A DNA stretch of 60,987 bases from Gemmatimonadota bacterium (GTDB taxonomy: Bacteria > Latescibacterota > UBA2968 > UBA8231). Below are positions 7,723 through 17,229 of this stretch, piece by piece. Both the position numbers and the translations under genes were made by a program. How positions within the stretch are numbered: the stretch's first letter is position 1; each line of letters begins with the position of its first letter. The notes below the pieces were generated by a model. It worked only from the letters and a program-made list of their open reading frames with translations, did not search any database and was not told the DNA's origin. The stretch is from contig JABHFS010000156.1 in the NCBI GenBank assembly GCA_018672475.1, positions 1 to 60,987 of the forward strand, given 5' to 3'.

Positions 7723-8925
7723 TCAAGTGGTGTATTCGGCGTTGATACGCACATAATCATAACTAAAATCGCAGGTAAAAATCTCCGCCTGCTCCGGCCC
7801 CTGGCCGAGATCGATCTCGATGGGAATATCTTCAGCCCCCATCGCTTCAATAAGCCTATCCTTGTCAAAATCGAGCCCGGCACCAGCGCCGTAGATCGGC
7901 GTGCCACAAAGCGACACGGCGACCTTATCCGGATCAATATCGACCCCTGCATAACCCACCGCACAAAGAATTCGCCCCCAATTGGGGTCGCGGCCGAAAA
8001 CGGCGGTCTTGACCAAATTCGAATTAGCCACGCTCAAACCGACCTGCCGTGCCTCGGCCTCGTTGCCTGCGCCGTTAACCCGGATGCTAACCAGTTTCGT
8101 CGCTCCTTCGCCGTCACGGGCGATTAGACGGGCCAATTCGCGACATACCATCTCCAAACCGGCGTAAAAATCATCTGCCGCTTCGCCGCTACCTTCAATC
8201 GCCGGCGCACCCGACGCCCCGTTGGCCAAGACGATAACGGTATCGTTGGTACTCATATCACCGTCAACAGTGATGCAGTTGAAAGATCTTCGGACCGCCA
8301 ACCCGAGCTGCTTGCGCAACAATTCGGGTGCAATATCGGCGTCGGTGGTTATAACCGAGAGCATCGTCGCCATATTCGGCGCGATCATACCGGACCCCTT
8401 GGCCATGCCCCCGATGCGCACTTTCACGCCTGCGATATCCACCTCGACCGCAAAAGTCTTGGGCACCGTATCCGTCGTCATAATCGCCTCGGCTGCGTCC
8501 TTACCGCCCTTGCCGGACAACACCTTTGCCGCCTGCGGTATCCCCGTTTCAATCGCCTCCATCGGCAACTGCACCCCGATTACCCCCGTCGAACAAACGA
8601 GCACTTCCGCCGCATCTAGGCCCAACATCTCGGCCGTCAAACCGCACATCCGCCGCGCGTTGGCCAACCCCTCTTCCCCAGTACAAGCATTGGCATTGCC
8701 CGAATTGAGCACCACCGCCTTGGCGCTGCCGTCGGCAAGATGCTCTCGACACACTTGTATAGGTGCCGCCTGCACCTTGTTCTTCGTATAGACTGCCGCC
8801 CCGCTCGCCTCTTCTTGCGAAAACACCAAGGCCATATCCTTGGCCCCCTCCTTCACCCCGCACGCCAAACCGACGGCCTGAAACCCCTTCGCCGAACAAA
8901 CATTCCCACCATCAATGATTTTCAC
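7723..8925 (-). CDS. argJ: Bifunctional glutamate N-acetyltransferase / amino-acid acetyltransferase ArgJ
   Basis: This 400-residue enzyme transfers the acetyl group between N-acetylornithine and glutamate in arginine synthesis. Bifunctional forms also use acetyl-CoA. The signature GSGMIAPNMATML includes the autocleavage pair Ala186-Thr187; Thr187 becomes the N-terminal nucleophile of the beta chain. The oxyanion-hole segment CSTGVIG (111-117) is present. The start is GTG at 8925 with AAGGAGT 8 nt upstream. It is the last gene of the ilvC-to-argJ series, 96 bp after cimA. No other arginine gene is in the window. Confidence 0.95.
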   Translation of the reverse strand: MKIIDGGNVCSAKGFQAVGLACGVKEGAKDMALVFSQEEASGAAVYTKNKVQAAPIQVCREHLADGSAKAVVLNSGNANACTGEEGLANARRMCGLTAEMLGLDAAEVLVCSTGVIGVQLPMEAIETGIPQAAKVLSGKGGKDAAEAIMTTDTVPKTFAVEVDIAGVKVRIGGMAKGSGMIAPNMATMLSVITTDADIAPELLRKQLGLAVRRSFNCITVDGDMSTNDTVIVLANGASGAPAIEGSGEAADDFYAGLEMVCRELARLIARDGEGATKLVSIRVNGAGNEAEARQVGLSVANSNLVKTAVFGRDPNWGRILCAVGYAGVDIDPDKVAVSLCGTPIYGAGAGLDFDKDRLIEAMGAEDIPIEIDLGQGPEQAEIFTCDFSYDYVRINAEYTT

Positions 8926-9021
8926 CGGGGATACTCCTTATTCTTCACTCTTTATTTGTTTCTTTTTTAACGAAGATTATTGCAATAATAGCAGAAGCCC
9001 TGGGGCTTCCCCGCCAGCCGC
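8926..9021 (-). other. cimA-argJ spacer with a short hairpin
   Basis: Just after the cimA stop the minus strand carries GAAGCCC-CA-GGGCTTC, a hairpin with a two-base loop. It is followed by the palindrome ATTATTGCAATAAT (about 8984-8997) and a short A/T stretch before the argJ SD. There is no clear T-run, so this may be a weak or partial terminator or an RNA-processing site rather than the end of the operon. Confidence 0.35.
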
Positions 9022-10617
9022 TCACCCAGTCGCCGTCGGCCCTTCCCCCGCAGCCTCCAACGCATCCTTCAACAACTTATAATGCAAACTATCTGCCAAC
9101 GCGATCCAACTCGCCTCGATCACATTCTCCGAAACCCCGACCGTACCCCACACATCTCTGCCGTCAGAAGACTCGATCAACACCCGCACTTTCGCCGCCG
9201 TCCCGTCACCGCTGGTCAACACCCGCACCTTGTAGTCTTCCAGATGCACCTGGATCAGCGAGGGGAATTTCTGCTCCAGCCCCTTGCGCAACGCCTGGTC
9301 GAGTGCGTTGACCGGACCATCGCCACTGGCCACCGTGTGATATTCCACGCCGCCCACATCGACCTTGACGATCGCCTCGGCGTCCTCGGCCGTAACTCCG
9401 GTTTTGCGGTTGATGGTGCGGAAATTGATTAAGGTGAACAGATCCTCATACGTGCCCTGTACCCGCCGCGCCATCAGTTCAAATGACCCCTCCGCCGCCT
9501 CGAACTGATACCCCTCATGTTCGAGACGCTTGACCCGTTCTAATACCTGGGAGACCAGTGGATCCTTCTTCTCGACACCGGGCAGGAAACGCCGCAGCTT
9601 GTTGACGATCGTTGCCCCCCCCGACTGGTCCGAGACCAAAAAACGCCTTTCATTGCCGACCGATTCCGGTTCGATATGCTCAAAAGAATGCGCGACTTTC
9701 ATCACCCCGTCTACATGGGCTCCGCCCTTGTGCGCGAAAGCACTCTCGCCGATAAAGGGCTGACGGTGGTCGTGGTGCACATTGGCAATCTCACTCAAAA
9801 AGCGCGAGAAGCCCATCAGGTCTGCTAACTTTTCCCGACCGACGGTCTGATAACCCATCTTCAACTCCAGGTTGGGCAGGATCGAGCACAGGTTCGCGTT
9901 GCCGCAACGTTCGCCATAACCATTGAACGTGCCTTGGACCTGCACTGCGCCTAACTCCACCGCCAAGAGACTATTCGCCACACCGACACCGGAGTCGTTG
10001 TGCGCGTGGATACCGAAAGGGATGCCGATGCGCTCTTTCACCGCCTCGATGATCTCACCGATCTCGCTAGTCAACGTGCCGCCGTTGGTGTCGCAAAGCA
10101 CGAGAATCCGCGCGCCCCCGTGCTCTGCGGCTAATAGCGTTTCAATCGCATAACCGGCATCGGCCTTGTAACCGTCAAAAAAATGCTCGGCGTCGTAGAC
10201 CACCTCGCGGCCGTGCGCGACGAGATGCGCGACCGAGTCCTGGATCAACTCGACATTGCCCGCGAGCGTGGCCCGCAGGATCTCGGTCGCGTGCAGCGTC
10301 CAACTCTTACCGAAGAGGGCAATGCTCTCGGTACCGGCCTTGAGCAAAGTCGCCAGGGTCTCGTCCTCTTCTGCGGCATTCGTCGTCCGCCGCGTGCTGC
10401 CGAAGGCCGTAACCTTGGCGCGCAGACCAAGCTTGCCAACCTCCTGAAAAAAAGCCAGGTCCTTGGGGTTGGTCGGATTGGGCCAGCCGCCTTCAATATA
10501 ATCAACACCGAGCGCATCGAGCCGCCGAGCGATCAGCAGCTTGTCTTCCAACGAGTAGGAAATACCTTCGGTCTGAGCGCCGTCTCGCAGGGTGGAATCG
10601 TATACTTCGATGCGCAT
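9022..10617 (-). CDS. cimA: (R)-citramalate synthase CimA
   Basis: This 531-residue enzyme condenses pyruvate with acetyl-CoA to give citramalate, a threonine-independent route to 2-oxobutyrate and isoleucine. It belongs to the 2-isopropylmalate synthase superfamily. The DSTLRDGAQTEGIS motif and the HAHNDSG metal site near 205 are present. The N-terminal EGGWPNPTNPKD segment is characteristic of the CimA/long-form subfamily rather than LeuA. A LeuA-type dimerisation/regulatory domain occupies about 400-525. It lies 49 nt after leuD in the same orientation, and LeuCD could also process citramalate. Confidence 0.92.
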   Translation of the reverse strand: MRIEVYDSTLRDGAQTEGISYSLEDKLLIARRLDALGVDYIEGGWPNPTNPKDLAFFQEVGKLGLRAKVTAFGSTRRTTNAAEEDETLATLLKAGTESIALFGKSWTLHATEILRATLAGNVELIQDSVAHLVAHGREVVYDAEHFFDGYKADAGYAIETLLAAEHGGARILVLCDTNGGTLTSEIGEIIEAVKERIGIPFGIHAHNDSGVGVANSLLAVELGAVQVQGTFNGYGERCGNANLCSILPNLELKMGYQTVGREKLADLMGFSRFLSEIANVHHDHRQPFIGESAFAHKGGAHVDGVMKVAHSFEHIEPESVGNERRFLVSDQSGGATIVNKLRRFLPGVEKKDPLVSQVLERVKRLEHEGYQFEAAEGSFELMARRVQGTYEDLFTLINFRTINRKTGVTAEDAEAIVKVDVGGVEYHTVASGDGPVNALDQALRKGLEQKFPSLIQVHLEDYKVRVLTSGDGTAAKVRVLIESSDGRDVWGTVGVSENVIEASWIALADSLHYKLLKDALEAAGEGPTATG

Positions 10618-10666
10618 AATGTCCTTCTTCTTTAAAAAAAATATGCGATTTTTCTAAATCTACGAC

Positions 10667-11272
10667 TCAACCAGCAACCGCAAAGCCGTTGGTATAGGGC
10701 AGACCGGCGGCGGTTTCACCAATCTGGTCACCGGCGTCCAATAGCTGGCCCAGCGAATCCCAATTGCCCTTGATAAACTGCTCACGCGGACCGTCAGCGA
10801 TATCGGCCGCGACAGCGCCGCCGGCATAACGGACCTTGCGGGCCTCGAGGTCAACCACCAACTCCTGCGCCGGATCCGACTCGACCGCGGCCATCAAAGT
10901 CTGCATATCCTCGGCCGATACCCGCAAGCAGGGCAGGCCCATGGCGATGCAGTTGCCATAGAAAATCTCGGCAAAAGACTCACCGACAAAAGCGTTGATG
11001 CCCCAACGCGTCAACGCCTGCGGCGCGTGCTCACGCGACGAACCACAACCAAAATTGGCGTTAGCCAGAAGAATCGATGCCCCTTGGTAACGTTCCTCGT
11101 CAAAGGGATGATCTCCTTGCGCACGATCGTCCTCAAAGACGTGCTCGCCGAGATTCTCGAAGGTCACCGTGCGCAAATAGCGCGCCGGGATGATCCGGTC
11201 TGTGTCGATATCACCACCACGCACCACCACCGCGCTGCCCGTTACATTCGCAATCACACTTGAGTTTTCCAT
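10667..11272 (-). CDS. leuD: 3-isopropylmalate dehydratase small subunit
   Basis: This 201-residue LeuD subunit supplies the swivel domain of the aconitase-like isomerase. The motifs GGDIDTDRIIPARYL and NFGCGSSREHAPQAL are diagnostic. I chose the ATG at 11272, preceded by GAGAGG with 6 nt spacing. A TTG two codons upstream lies inside the SD spacer and is less likely. leuC ends 10 nt before this start, so the two are co-translated. It is slightly longer at the C-terminus than archaeal-type LeuD and matches the bacterial form. Confidence 0.95.
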   Translation of the reverse strand: MENSSVIANVTGSAVVVRGGDIDTDRIIPARYLRTVTFENLGEHVFEDDRAQGDHPFDEERYQGASILLANANFGCGSSREHAPQALTRWGINAFVGESFAEIFYGNCIAMGLPCLRVSAEDMQTLMAAVESDPAQELVVDLEARKVRYAGGAVAADIADGPREQFIKGNWDSLGQLLDAGDQIGETAAGLPYTNGFAVAG

Positions 11273-11282
11273 GATCAACCTC

Positions 11283-12680
11283 TCAGTTTACCAGGCCGCG
11301 CACATCGGCGACCTCGCCAGAGACCGCCGCCGCCGCGACCATTGCCGGGCTCATCAACAACGTGCGGCCAGTCGGACTGCCCTGGCGGCCCTTGAAATTG
11401 CGGTTCGACGACGACGCACAAAGCTCACGTCCCTGGAGTTTGTCGGAATTCATCGCCAGGCACATCGAACAACCCGCGCCCCGCCACTCGAATCCCGCCT
11501 CCTCAAAAATCTCGTGCAAGCCCTCGGCTTCGGCCGCGGCCTTCACCTCTTGCGAACCGGGCACCACGAGCGCCCTAACACCGGCAGCGACCTTGCGCCC
11601 ACGGGCAACTTTCGCCGCTTCGCGCAAATCCGAGAGCCGGCCATTGGTACATGAACCGATAAAGGCCACGTCAACCTTGGTGCCGGCGAGCTTCTGGCCC
11701 GGCTTGAAGTCCATATAGTCGAAGGCCTCCTGCACGACGACCCGCTCGGCATCCGCATAGTCCCCCAACTCGGGCAAGGCCTGGTCGATACCGACCGACT
11801 GGGCCGGCGTGATGCCCCAAGTCACCGTCGGGCCGATATCGGCGCCATTGATCTCGACCACGTCGTCATAGTCGGCGTCGGCATCCGAAGCCATCGAATT
11901 CCACCACTCGACCGCGCGGTCAAAATCCTTCGGCGCATGCGGGCGGCCCTTTATATAATCGTAGGTCGTCTGGTCCGGGTTGACATAGCCGACCCGGGCG
12001 CCGCCCTCGATCGACATATTGCAAACCGTCATCCGCTCTTCGATCGACATCGCCTCGATGACCGAACCGGCGTATTCATAACCATAGCCGACCCCGCCAT
12101 TGACCCCGAGCTGGCCGATGATATGCAGGATCACGTCCTTGGCATAGATTCCCTCGCTCAAGCTACCATTGACGACGATGCGCCGCACCTTGAGCTGGTC
12201 CATCGCCAGACACTGGGTGGCCAGCACGTCGCGGACCTGGCTGGTACCAATACCGAAGGCCACCGCACCGAAGGCTCCGTGCGTCGAAGTATGGCTATCG
12301 CCGCAGGCGATCGTCATACCCGGCTGGGTAAGCCCCAACTCCGGGCCGATAACGTGCACCACGCCCTGGCGCTTGTCGTCGATATTGTAGAGCGGGATTT
12401 CGAATTCGCTCGTATTCTGCTCAATAGCCACCATCATCTGCTCGGCCAAATCGTCGATAAAAGGCCGTTCGGTCAAATCCGTGGGCACAATATGGTCCAC
12501 CGTGGCGAATGTGCGCTCGGGCATGCGAACTTTGAGACCGCGTTCCCTGAGCATCTGGAAAGCCTGGGGGCTGGTCACTTCGTGTACCAGATGCAAACCG
12601 ATGAAAAGTTGAGTCTGCCCCGAGGGCAACTGGCGCACCGTATGCTGGTCCCAAGCCTTGTGTAATAATGTCTTACCCAT
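11283..12680 (-). CDS. leuC: 3-isopropylmalate dehydratase large subunit
   Basis: This 465-residue LeuC isomerises 2- to 3-isopropylmalate. The [4Fe-4S] ligands are Cys344 (IGSCTNGR), Cys404 and Cys407 (GCSMC). [14 protein letters not shown] near 126 is the aconitase-family substrate loop. The start ATG at 12680 follows GAGGAGAG. It sits 14 nt after leuA and 10 nt before leuD. Length and motifs are those of the normal bacterial enzyme. Confidence 0.96.
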   Translation of the reverse strand: MGKTLLHKAWDQHTVRQLPSGQTQLFIGLHLVHEVTSPQAFQMLRERGLKVRMPERTFATVDHIVPTDLTERPFIDDLAEQMMVAIEQNTSEFEIPLYNIDDKRQGVVHVIGPELGLTQPGMTIACGDSHTSTHGAFGAVAFGIGTSQVRDVLATQCLAMDQLKVRRIVVNGSLSEGIYAKDVILHIIGQLGVNGGVGYGYEYAGSVIEAMSIEERMTVCNMSIEGGARVGYVNPDQTTYDYIKGRPHAPKDFDRAVEWWNSMASDADADYDDVVEINGADIGPTVTWGITPAQSVGIDQALPELGDYADAERVVVQEAFDYMDFKPGQKLAGTKVDVAFIGSCTNGRLSDLREAAKVARGRKVAAGVRALVVPGSQEVKAAAEAEGLHEIFEEAGFEWRGAGCSMCLAMNSDKLQGRELCASSSNRNFKGRQGSPTGRTLLMSPAMVAAAAVSGEVADVRGLVN

Positions 12681-12694
12681 TTCTATTCTCTCCT

Positions 12695-14233
12695 CTACAC
12701 CGTCTGATGTTCTTCTTTAACGCTCTTCAAAACCAAGCGGTTCAGCGCATCGACATAGGCCTTCGCGCTGGCCTCGATAATATCCGTCGACACCCCGCGC
12801 CCCCGTACCTTCTCCTCAGCCCTAGACAAATGCACTGTCACCTCGCCCAAAGCTTGGCTACCCGAGGTGATCGCGCGTATTGCGTAGTTCTCAACGCGGA
12901 TATCCGTGCCGCAAGCCTGACAGATCGCTGCATAAGCCGCATCCACTGGTCCGTCGCCCCAGGCCGACTCCTGCACCGTCTGGTCACCAATGCGCAAACG
13001 CACCGTCGCCGTAGGCACCGTACCCGTGCCGCTAACCGAATGTAAATACTGCAACTCATAATGATCCGTCGGTTCACCTGGTTCGCCGCCGACAATCTCG
13101 ATCAGATCCTCGTCGAAAACTTCCTTCTTTTTATCCGCCAGTTCCACGAAGATCTCGTAGACCCGGTTCAATTCTTCTTGCTCCAGCTCGTGCCCCAACA
13201 CCTGCAATCGATGGCGCAAAGCCGCACGCCCCGAACGCGCCGTCAGCACGATCTCGGTATCGTCCAAACCGACGTCCTTCGGCTCCATAATCTCAAAGGT
13301 GTTGCGCTGCTTGATCACCCCGTCCTGGTGAATACCCGAACTGTGCGCGAAGGCGTTGGCACCGACGATGGCCTTGTTGGGCTGTACCGCGATCCCCATC
13401 AGCCGGCTGACCAAGCGGCTGGTGGAGATGATCTCCTGACTGACCACATCGGTCGTGTAGCCGAAATGATCCTGACGCGTCTTCAGCGCCATGACGATCT
13501 CCTCCAAGGAGGCGTTGCCGGCCCGCTCACCCAGACCATTGATCGTACATTCGGCCTGCCGCGCACCGCCCTTGATCGCCGCCAAGGTATTGATCACCGC
13601 CATACCCAAATCGTCGTGGCAATGCACACTGATGATCGCCTGGTCGCTATTGGGCACCTTGGCGATAATCTGCTCGATCAACGCCCCAAACTCCTCGGGC
13701 ACCGCGTAGCCCACCGTATCGGGAATATTAATCGTCGTCGCCCCTGCCGCGATCGTCGCCTCGATTACCTCGAAGAGATAACCGGGGTCGGTGCGGGCCG
13801 CGTCCATCGGCGAGAACTCTACGTCGTCGCAATAAGACTTGGCCTGCTCCACCGCAGCCACCGCCATCTTCAGCACCTCCTCCTGGCCCTTGCGCATCTG
13901 GCCTTTGAGGTGGATCTCCGAAGTACCGACGAAGGTATGGATCCGCGGGTTCGGCGCGTCTTTCAGCGCCTCACCCGCTCGATCTATATCTTTGGCCACG
14001 GCGCGAGCCAGGCCGCAGATCACCGGACCTTCGACCTCCTGCCCGATCCTGCGCACCGCCTCGAAGTCCTCGTTCGAGGACACCGGGAAACCCGCTTCGA
14101 TGATATCGACCTTCAGTCGCGCCAATTGCTGCGCAACTTCCAGTTTTTCTGCAACGTTCAACGAGGCGCCGGGCGTTTGCTCGGCGTCGCGCAAGGTGGT
14201 GTCGAAAATGAAAACGTGATTTGCATCCGTCAT
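12695..14233 (-). CDS. leuA: 2-isopropylmalate synthase
   Basis: This 512-residue LeuA makes the first committed leucine intermediate from 2-oxoisovalerate and acetyl-Co[18 protein letters not shown] and [11 protein letters not shown] provide the catalytic Arg/Asp and metal His residues. The C-terminal part (about 375-505) is the leucine-binding regulatory domain with TATVRLRIG and [14 protein letters not shown]. The start ATG at 14233 overlaps the stop of a Leu-rich leader ORF (ATGA). Its own SD is weak (GAGAGA), so translation is probably coupled to the leader. Confidence 0.95.
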   Translation of the reverse strand: MTDANHVFIFDTTLRDAEQTPGASLNVAEKLEVAQQLARLKVDIIEAGFPVSSNEDFEAVRRIGQEVEGPVICGLARAVAKDIDRAGEALKDAPNPRIHTFVGTSEIHLKGQMRKGQEEVLKMAVAAVEQAKSYCDDVEFSPMDAARTDPGYLFEVIEATIAAGATTINIPDTVGYAVPEEFGALIEQIIAKVPNSDQAIISVHCHDDLGMAVINTLAAIKGGARQAECTINGLGERAGNASLEEIVMALKTRQDHFGYTTDVVSQEIISTSRLVSRLMGIAVQPNKAIVGANAFAHSSGIHQDGVIKQRNTFEIMEPKDVGLDDTEIVLTARSGRAALRHRLQVLGHELEQEELNRVYEIFVELADKKKEVFDEDLIEIVGGEPGEPTDHYELQYLHSVSGTGTVPTATVRLRIGDQTVQESAWGDGPVDAAYAAICQACGTDIRVENYAIRAITSGSQALGEVTVHLSRAEEKVRGRGVSTDIIEASAKAYVDALNRLVLKSVKEEHQTV

Positions 14234-14364
14234 GATATTTTTCTCTCGTGCTCTGGCCAGAGAAATGAGAGTTGTTGCGGCAGACGATCCCCTCCAGCCG
14301 TGCAGAGATCGCCTACCGACCTAAGGTCGGATTCGGAGCTCAACTCGTTAAGTAGGGGTGTCAT
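14230..14364 (-). CDS. Candidate leuA leader ORF (44 codons, Leu-rich, overlaps leuA)
   Basis: An ATG at 14364 is preceded by AAAGGAG with 8-nt spacing from AGGAG. It opens a frame of 44 codons ending in TGA at 14230-14232, which overlaps the leuA ATG as ATGA. Eight codons are Leu (CTA, CTT, TTG, CTT, CTC, CTG, CTC, CTC), and the first two are adjacent (MTPLLNEL). Inside is the hairpin CCGACC-TAA-GGTCGG (14316-14330), and before leuA the palindrome CTCTGGCCAGAG (14251-14262). Leu-starved ribosomes stalling here would change coupling to leuA. No T-run terminator is seen, so control would be translational. Function is inferred. Confidence 0.6.
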   Translation of the reverse strand: MTPLLNELSSESDLRSVGDLCTAGGDRLPQQLSFLWPEHERKIS

Positions 14365-14433
14365 CCATCTCACTCCTTTCGGATTATTGCTGCTAATTGT
14401 GGTCCAGCCAGTTCATCATGTATCAGATACTGT

Positions 14434-15426
14434 TTATTTGTCGTCCAGCCAGCTCATCATACCGCGCAGCTTCGTGCCGACAGTCTCGATCAGGTGCTCG
14501 GAATCCCGGCGTTTGATCGCGGTGTAAACCGGACGGCCGACTTTATTCTCCGAGAGCCATTCCTTGGCGAATTTTCCATTCTGAATATCGGCGAGAATGC
14601 GCTTCATCTCCGCGCGGGTCTCGTCCGTGACCACGCGACGGCCACTGATCAAATCACCGTACTCTGCGGTATCCGAAATCGACGAACGCATATTGGCGAT
14701 ACCGCCCTCGTAGATCAGGTCGACTATCAACTTGACCTCGTGCAGGCACTCGAAATAGGCGACCTCGGGCTGGTAACCGGCCTCGACCAAGGTGTCAAAA
14801 CCTGCGCGGATCAACTCGGTCAACCCGCCACAGAGCACCACCTGCTCGCCGAAGAGGTCGGTCTCAGTCTCTTCGCGGAAGGTCGTCTCGATCACACCGG
14901 CACGACCGCAGCCAATGCCCTTGGCGTAGGCCAAACCGAATTCGTGCGCGCGACCAGTAGCATCTTGGTAAATAGCCAGCAAACCCGGCACGCCACCGCC
15001 TTGTTCGTAGACGCGACGCACCAAATGCCCCGGCCCCTTGGGCGCAACCATGAACACATCGACGTTCGCCGGCGGCACCACCTGCCCGAAGTGAATATTG
15101 AACCCATGCGCGAAAGCCAACGCATTACCCTCTTCGAGGTTGGGTTTGATATCAGCCTCGTAGACCGCACCCTGGACCTCGTCGTTGATCAGGATCATGA
15201 CGATATCGCCCTTCTTGCTGGCCTCAGCCACCGTCGCGACCTCCAATCCGGCCGCTTCGGCCTCGGCGCGGCTCTTACTGCCCTCGCGCAAGCCAACCAC
15301 CACCTTAACACCGCTCTCCTTGAGGTTGAGCGAATGGGCATGGCCCTGGCTGCCATAGCCGATCACAGCCACGGTCTTGTCCGAGAGCAGGTCGAGATTA
15401 GCATCGTTGTCGTAATACATTTGCAT
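14434..15426 (-). CDS. ilvC: Ketol-acid reductoisomerase (class I)
   Basis: This 330-residue short-form IlvC is the isomeroreductase of valine, leucine and isoleucine synthesis. The Rossmann motif is [15 protein letters not shown] at about 16-30. GLREGSKS near 46 is the phosphate-binding loop; Arg and Ser there suit [27 protein letters not shown] carries the KARI-specific motif, and the knotted C-terminal domain follows with [12 protein letters not shown] and [13 protein letters not shown]. The ATG at 15426 has AAGGAG upstream. It is the first large gene after the strong promoter and leader ORF, followed by leuA. ilvBN, ilvD and leuB are not in the window. Confidence 0.97.
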   Translation of the reverse strand: MQMYYDNDANLDLLSDKTVAVIGYGSQGHAHSLNLKESGVKVVVGLREGSKSRAEAEAAGLEVATVAEASKKGDIVMILINDEVQGAVYEADIKPNLEEGNALAFAHGFNIHFGQVVPPANVDVFMVAPKGPGHLVRRVYEQGGGVPGLLAIYQDATGRAHEFGLAYAKGIGCGRAGVIETTFREETETDLFGEQVVLCGGLTELIRAGFDTLVEAGYQPEVAYFECLHEVKLIVDLIYEGGIANMRSSISDTAEYGDLISGRRVVTDETRAEMKRILADIQNGKFAKEWLSENKVGRPVYTAIKRRDSEHLIETVGTKLRGMMSWLDDK

Positions 15427-15558
15427 GGGGGAGTATCTCCTTAGTTAAGAATTGAGGAATTGAGGTTGTTTTATAGACATAGCTTGCTAGCGGCCTTTGA
15501 ACTGTTGCAGAGGCTTCGTCCGTTGTTCAGTTGTTGAAAATGGATTGTGGAGCGAAGC

Positions 15559-15687
15559 CTACTTGAGCTGCTTATTAATGAGTAGATCAATAATAAGGAG
15601 GGGTCGAAGGAGTCCGCATACGAAGGCCCGGGGCAAAAAAGCGGCCTGGACGAAGGAGGGATCTACGGAAGGGATCTGCGTATTCAT
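15559..15687 (-). CDS. Candidate ilvC leader peptide (42 aa, Leu/Ile-rich)
   Basis: An ATG at 15687 lies about 45 nt below the predicted transcription start of a consensus promoter. It opens 42 codons, stopping at TAG 15559-15561, some 130 nt before ilvC. The second half reads GLLRPLLIIDLLI: six Leu and three Ile in 13 residues, the density seen in known ilv attenuator leaders. Immediately after, AGGCTTCG and CGAAGCCT can pair across a loop of about 35-40 nt, with further self-complementary CAACTG/CAGTT segments. No GC stem with a T-run is evident. The SD is weak. This looks like branched-chain amino-acid attenuation, unproven. Confidence 0.6.
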   Translation of the reverse strand: MNTQIPSVDPSFVQAAFLPRAFVCGLLRPLLIIDLLINKQLK

Positions 15688-15737
15688 TCGATTAAATCCA
15701 AGTAACCCAAGCAGTTAGCTTCAATATAAGATGAGCA

Positions 15738-15766
15738 AATATATAATAGATAAAAGGGGATGTCAA
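15738..15766 (-). promoter_or_regulatory. Consensus sigma70 promoter for the ilvC-leu operon
   Basis: On the minus strand TTGACA (complement 15761-15766) is followed by exactly 17 bp and TATATT (complement 15738-15743). This is a perfect -35 and a 5-of-6 -10 at optimal spacing. Transcription should begin near 15731, giving a leader of about 305 nt before ilvC that contains the 42-aa leader ORF. The surrounding AT-rich stretch contrasts with the GC-rich neighbours. Confidence 0.75.
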
Positions 15767-15789
15767 GAGACGATGGAGATGTCAAAAAT

Positions 15790-16238
15790 ACCGCCTTGCC
15801 CAAAGCGCGAGCGAGTCGACCTGGGGCAAGGCGCTTATGGGCCCATATCCCTGCGATACGGGGTGCGTTGCTGCAACGCAGAGCCAAGGTCGGTCCAGCC
15901 TTATGGGTGCAACGCCGCCTCAATATCGCCCTCTGCCGATAAGGTATGATCCGCGCCAACGCGTGCAAAAAAAATGCGGTTGCCATCAGCGCCGACCCCC
16001 AATGCGCCTAGACGAGCCGCTCGATCCCTCCCTTATTGCACGATCGAGTAAACTCTCCTCGTGTTTTACTACCACTTTTTCGTGTCAGCGATGCAAATGG
16101 AATTTAAAAAATCCCACAACCACATATGGCTATGAGTCTTGCCCAAAAGCATTACCTGAAGAAATCGATAAAAATCGCCATATCGCATTTTTCAGACTCA
16201 CCCTAACAAAAATCACCATTTTTTTGTAAACTTGACAT
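15790..16238. other. Gene-free spacer with two strong hairpins
   Basis: No credible ORF is seen between the ilvC promoter and the FemAB-like gene. Two inverted repeats stand out. CGCCTTGCCC (15792-15801) pairs with GGGCAAGGCG (15834-15843), and TGCGTTGC-T-GCAACGCA (15864-15880) is a near-perfect palindrome. They resemble intergenic palindromic repeats or terminators, although neither has a T-run. The last 200 bp are AT-rich and probably hold the promoter of the plus-strand gene at 16239. Confidence 0.45.
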
Positions 16239-17225
16239 ATGCCCGACACTTACGAAATACACCTCGTTAGCGATGATGCCCTCTGGGATGCTTTCGTCCG
16301 ACAAGCCCTAGGCGGTACTATTTTCTCTACGAGCGCTTGGCTCAACTGCGCTGCCCGTGCCACCGACGGCGAAGCCCACCGCATCGGATGTTTCCGCAAT
16401 GGCAACCTTATCGCTGGCCTCTCCGGCCTCGCGCGCAAGCGCTCCGGCCTCAACCGCCTCGAAACGCCCGAACTCACGCCGCACACAGGTTTACTGCTCG
16501 CCCCAGTACAAAGCAAAGGCCCCGCTAAAGCCGAGGCCGAACAACATCGGGCCTGCGAATTATTGATCGACTATTTAGAAAAAAAATATGACCATGTCTT
16601 CTTGGTCCACCCACCCGCCATCACCGATATGCGCCCCTTTACCTGGCGCAATTGGGACGCGCGGTTACGCTACACCTATCAAATAGATCCCAGCGACAGC
16701 GAAGCCTTGTGGGACAAGATCGAACGCCGCACCCGCACCGTCATCCGCAAAGCGGAAAAACTCGGTTATGCGCTGCAACCCACCGATGACGTCGCGCTCT
16801 TCCGTCGTCTTTATGAGGCCCTCTATAACAAGCAATCTGACGGCGCACCCGTCGCCGCTGACACCGCCGAACGCTTCGTCGCCGCGGTCCTCAAAACGGG
16901 CTTGGGCCAAGCCTATAAAATCGAATCAGCCGATGGACAAGTCGCATCCGTCGTCGTCTTCGTCAACGGTTTCGACACCGCTTACGCCTGGGCTGCGGGA
17001 GCCGACCCGACGCTCAATAATACCGGCGCGACATCGCTGCTTTATTGGCAGTATCTCTGCAAAATCGAACACAAATACTTCGACTTCGTCGGCGCCAACA
17101 TCCCCGCCGTGGCCTTTTTTAAACGCGGTTTCGGTGGGGACCTTACACCCTATTATGTGTCAGAAGGATATAAGAGCAAATGGATCAAACGCGCGCTCAG
17201 CGCCCGCCGCGCCCTGCGGCGATAA
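16239..17225 (+). CDS. FemAB/GNAT-like acyltransferase (Acetyltransf_6/BioF2-like)
   Basis: This 328-residue protein has tandem GNAT-like lobes. Visible elements are FSTSAWLNCAAR at about 29-40, the basic segment RRTRTVIRKAEKLGYAL near 170, and KYFDFVGANIPAVAFFKRGFGG near 285. These are hallmarks of the FemAB-related family that transfers amino acids from aminoacyl-tRNA, or acyl groups, to cell-wall or exopolysaccharide precursors. There is no signal peptide, and the ATG at 16239 has no clear SD. A class V PLP enzyme begins 4 nt after the stop, so the two form an operon. Substrate unknown. Confidence 0.65.
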   Translation: MPDTYEIHLVSDDALWDAFVRQALGGTIFSTSAWLNCAARATDGEAHRIGCFRNGNLIAGLSGLARKRSGLNRLETPELTPHTGLLLAPVQSKGPAKAEAEQHRACELLIDYLEKKYDHVFLVHPPAITDMRPFTWRNWDARLRYTYQIDPSDSEALWDKIERRTRTVIRKAEKLGYALQPTDDVALFRRLYEALYNKQSDGAPVAADTAERFVAAVLKTGLGQAYKIESADGQVASVVVFVNGFDTAYAWAAGADPTLNNTGATSLLYWQYLCKIEHKYFDFVGANIPAVAFFKRGFGGDLTPYYVSEGYKSKWIKRALSARRALRR

Positions 17226-17229
17226 GCTC

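Noticed and set aside
14281..14400. T-box riboswitch upstream of leuA
   Set aside because: I looked for the T-box consensus (AGGGUGGNACCGCG) and a terminator and found neither; the Leu-rich uORF fits better.
13061..14527. 488-codon plus-strand ORF opposite leuA
   Set aside because: It is the antisense shadow of leuA; the composition is rich in His/Arg/Leu with no domain, and leuA has full motifs.
15684..16229. ORFs of 60-130 codons in the ilvC upstream spacer
   Set aside because: They overlap each other on both strands, cover palindromic repeats and have no SD or family resemblance.
16768..17229. N-terminal extension of the class V enzyme reading through the acyltransferase gene
   Set aside because: It lies in an alternative frame of the FemAB-like gene and encodes low-complexity Ser/Pro/Arg residues; the PLP fold begins after 17230.
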